NCBI RefSeq assembly: GCF_002834145.1
Contig: NZ_PHNT01000001.1
Span: 199,303 to 263,302, forward strand
Source of the DNA: Roseovarius salinarum
GTDB lineage: Bacteria; Pseudomonadota; Alphaproteobacteria; Rhodobacterales; Rhodobacteraceae
Reading direction: 5' to 3'
DNA: 64,000 bases
The position numbers and the translations under genes were made by a program. Shown here piece after piece: positions 63,356-64,000 of the stretch; the first letter of the stretch is position 1; each line of letters opens with the position of its first letter. The notes beneath the pieces are model-generated. The model was not told the origin of the DNA. It saw only the letters and a list, made by a program, of their open reading frames with translations, and did no database searches.

Positions 63356-64000
63356 ATGCGCGAACGAACGGCACCAGAGCAGGCGGCCAGGGATCCCCAG
63401 GACCAACCGAGCGGTCAGGATGGGCAATCGCTCACCTTCACCAAGTACGACAGGCGTAGCCTGACCTATGCCAATTCCTTCGACAGCGCGCTTAAAGCCA
63501 CGACCATCCGCGCGATCGAATGGGTGACCGGCAAGATCACGATCCTGCGCATGATCCGCCAGTTCGAAAAGCGCGGTGCGCCGCAGGGGCAGGCGTTCTG
63601 GCGTGCGGCCCTCGACACCATGGGGATCGACCTGCTGACCCCGCCCGAGCAGATCGAGAACATACCACCCGAGGGGCCGGTGGTGGCCGTGGCCAACCAC
63701 CCGCACGGCATGGTGGACGGGATGATCCTGGCCGATCTGATCGGACGGCGGCGCAGCGATTACAAGATCCTGACCCGTGCGCTGCTGACCGGCATCGACG
63801 AGGTCGCGGCCTCCTACATGATCCCGGTGCCGTTCCCGCATGAACCCGACGCGCAGCGCAAGAGCGTCGAGATGCGCGCCCGCGCCATGGCGCATCTGAA
63901 GGAGGGGGGGCTGGTCAGCCTCTTTCCCTCCGGCGTCGTCGCCTCGTCCGACACGTTGTTCGGACCGGCGATCGAACGTGAGTGGAACGTCTTTACCGCG
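63356..64000 (+). CDS. PlsC-like glycerolipid acyltransferase, C-terminus beyond window
   Basis: 215 residues are visible before the right edge, still open. The acyltransferase motif is NHPHGMVDG, where the His and Asp are five residues apart, rather than the usual HX4D, as in the PlsC-like branch with the NHPxGxxDG form; FPSGVV replaces FPEG. It likely acylates a lysophospholipid or another glycerol/ornithine substrate. A N-terminal segment (1-70) of unknown function precedes. 11 bp after ptsH, so possibly in the same transcript. Confidence 0.82.
   Translation, partial: MRERTAPEQAARDPQDQPSGQDGQSLTFTKYDRRSLTYANSFDSALKATTIRAIEWVTGKITILRMIRQFEKRGAPQGQAFWRAALDTMGIDLLTPPEQIENIPPEGPVVAVANHPHGMVDGMILADLIGRRRSDYKILTRALLTGIDEVAASYMIPVPFPHEPDAQRKSVEMRARAMAHLKEGGLVSLFPSGVVASSDTLFGPAIEREWNVFTA

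Overview
The window is ordinary chromosomal DNA from a GC-rich alphaproteobacterium, most likely a member of the Rhodobacterales (Roseobacter/Rhodobacter group). Evidence for this is the bztABCD amino-acid transporter, the ChvI/ChvG - HprK - RapZ - EIIA - HPr block divergent from ATP-type pckA, the rpmH-rnpA-yidD...yidC-engB-argB order, an ATP12 F1-ATPase assembly factor, plant-type GshA, a DUF6473 protein, and a repeated intergenic element at convergent gene ends. No transposase, integrase, phage gene, rRNA or CRISPR array was seen. Genes are packed tightly, often with ATGA/GTGA start-stop overlaps. The lineage call rests on recognised gene content and order; no search was run.

Layout. 1-4714 (minus): the N-terminal part of a Lon-family protease (cut by the left edge), a bifunctional GDP-mannose pyrophosphorylase/isomerase, and glycerate kinase. 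4875-7736 (plus): fluoride channel, RluA-type pseudouridine synthase, HAD phosphatase and ATP12, three of which are translationally coupled. 7881-12454 (plus): bztABCD for acidic amino acids and their amides. 12536-21300 (minus): a long gene run from rpmH/rnpA/yidD through ttcA, an EAL protein, yidC, a MOSC protein, engB and argB to a ferredoxin-like protein and a SixA-type phosphatase, with a near-consensus promoter ahead of rpmH. 21593-25153 (plus): a TVP38-type membrane protein, a mercuric-reductase-like flavoprotein and a sensor kinase, followed by tRNA-Arg(ACG). 25341-33570: a CoA racemase/transferase, an EamA permease, a CoxG-like protein, an SGNH lipoprotein, an ABC-2 exporter, an S49 peptidase, a tiny zinc-ribbon membrane protein, a Ca/Na antiporter and a pteridine-reductase-like SDR. 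33869-37178 (plus): uvrC, pgsA, moaD, moaE. 37200-43256: a coiled-coil membrane protein with an OmpA-family protein, ubiA divergent from rsmE, a membrane protein, gshA. 43264-50609 (minus): plsY, a catalytically degenerate dihydroorotase, four membrane proteins, pyrB, parC. 50745-56786 (mostly plus): an SH3 protein, an SDR, a HIG1-like protein, cobalamin adenosyltransferase, etfBA, DUF6473 (minus), 3-hydroxybutyryl-CoA dehydrogenase. 56901-64000: pckA (minus), then chvI, chvG, hprK, rapZ, EIIA, HPr and a truncated acyltransferase.

Functional themes are translation and membrane-protein biogenesis, central carbon and nitrogen control, pyrimidine synthesis and phospholipid synthesis. The most interesting signals are the HxH-less dihydroorotase lying beside a conserved-looking membrane-protein quartet and pyrB; a pair of 61-bp dispersed elements; a tandem 13-bp repeat with two-helical-turn spacing upstream of pckA; the strong hairpin between bztA and bztB; an EAL phosphodiesterase placed inside the rpmH-yidC gene run; and an AT-rich island with a perfect DnaA box upstream of uvrC. 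No completely new biological system could be demonstrated from the sequence alone.
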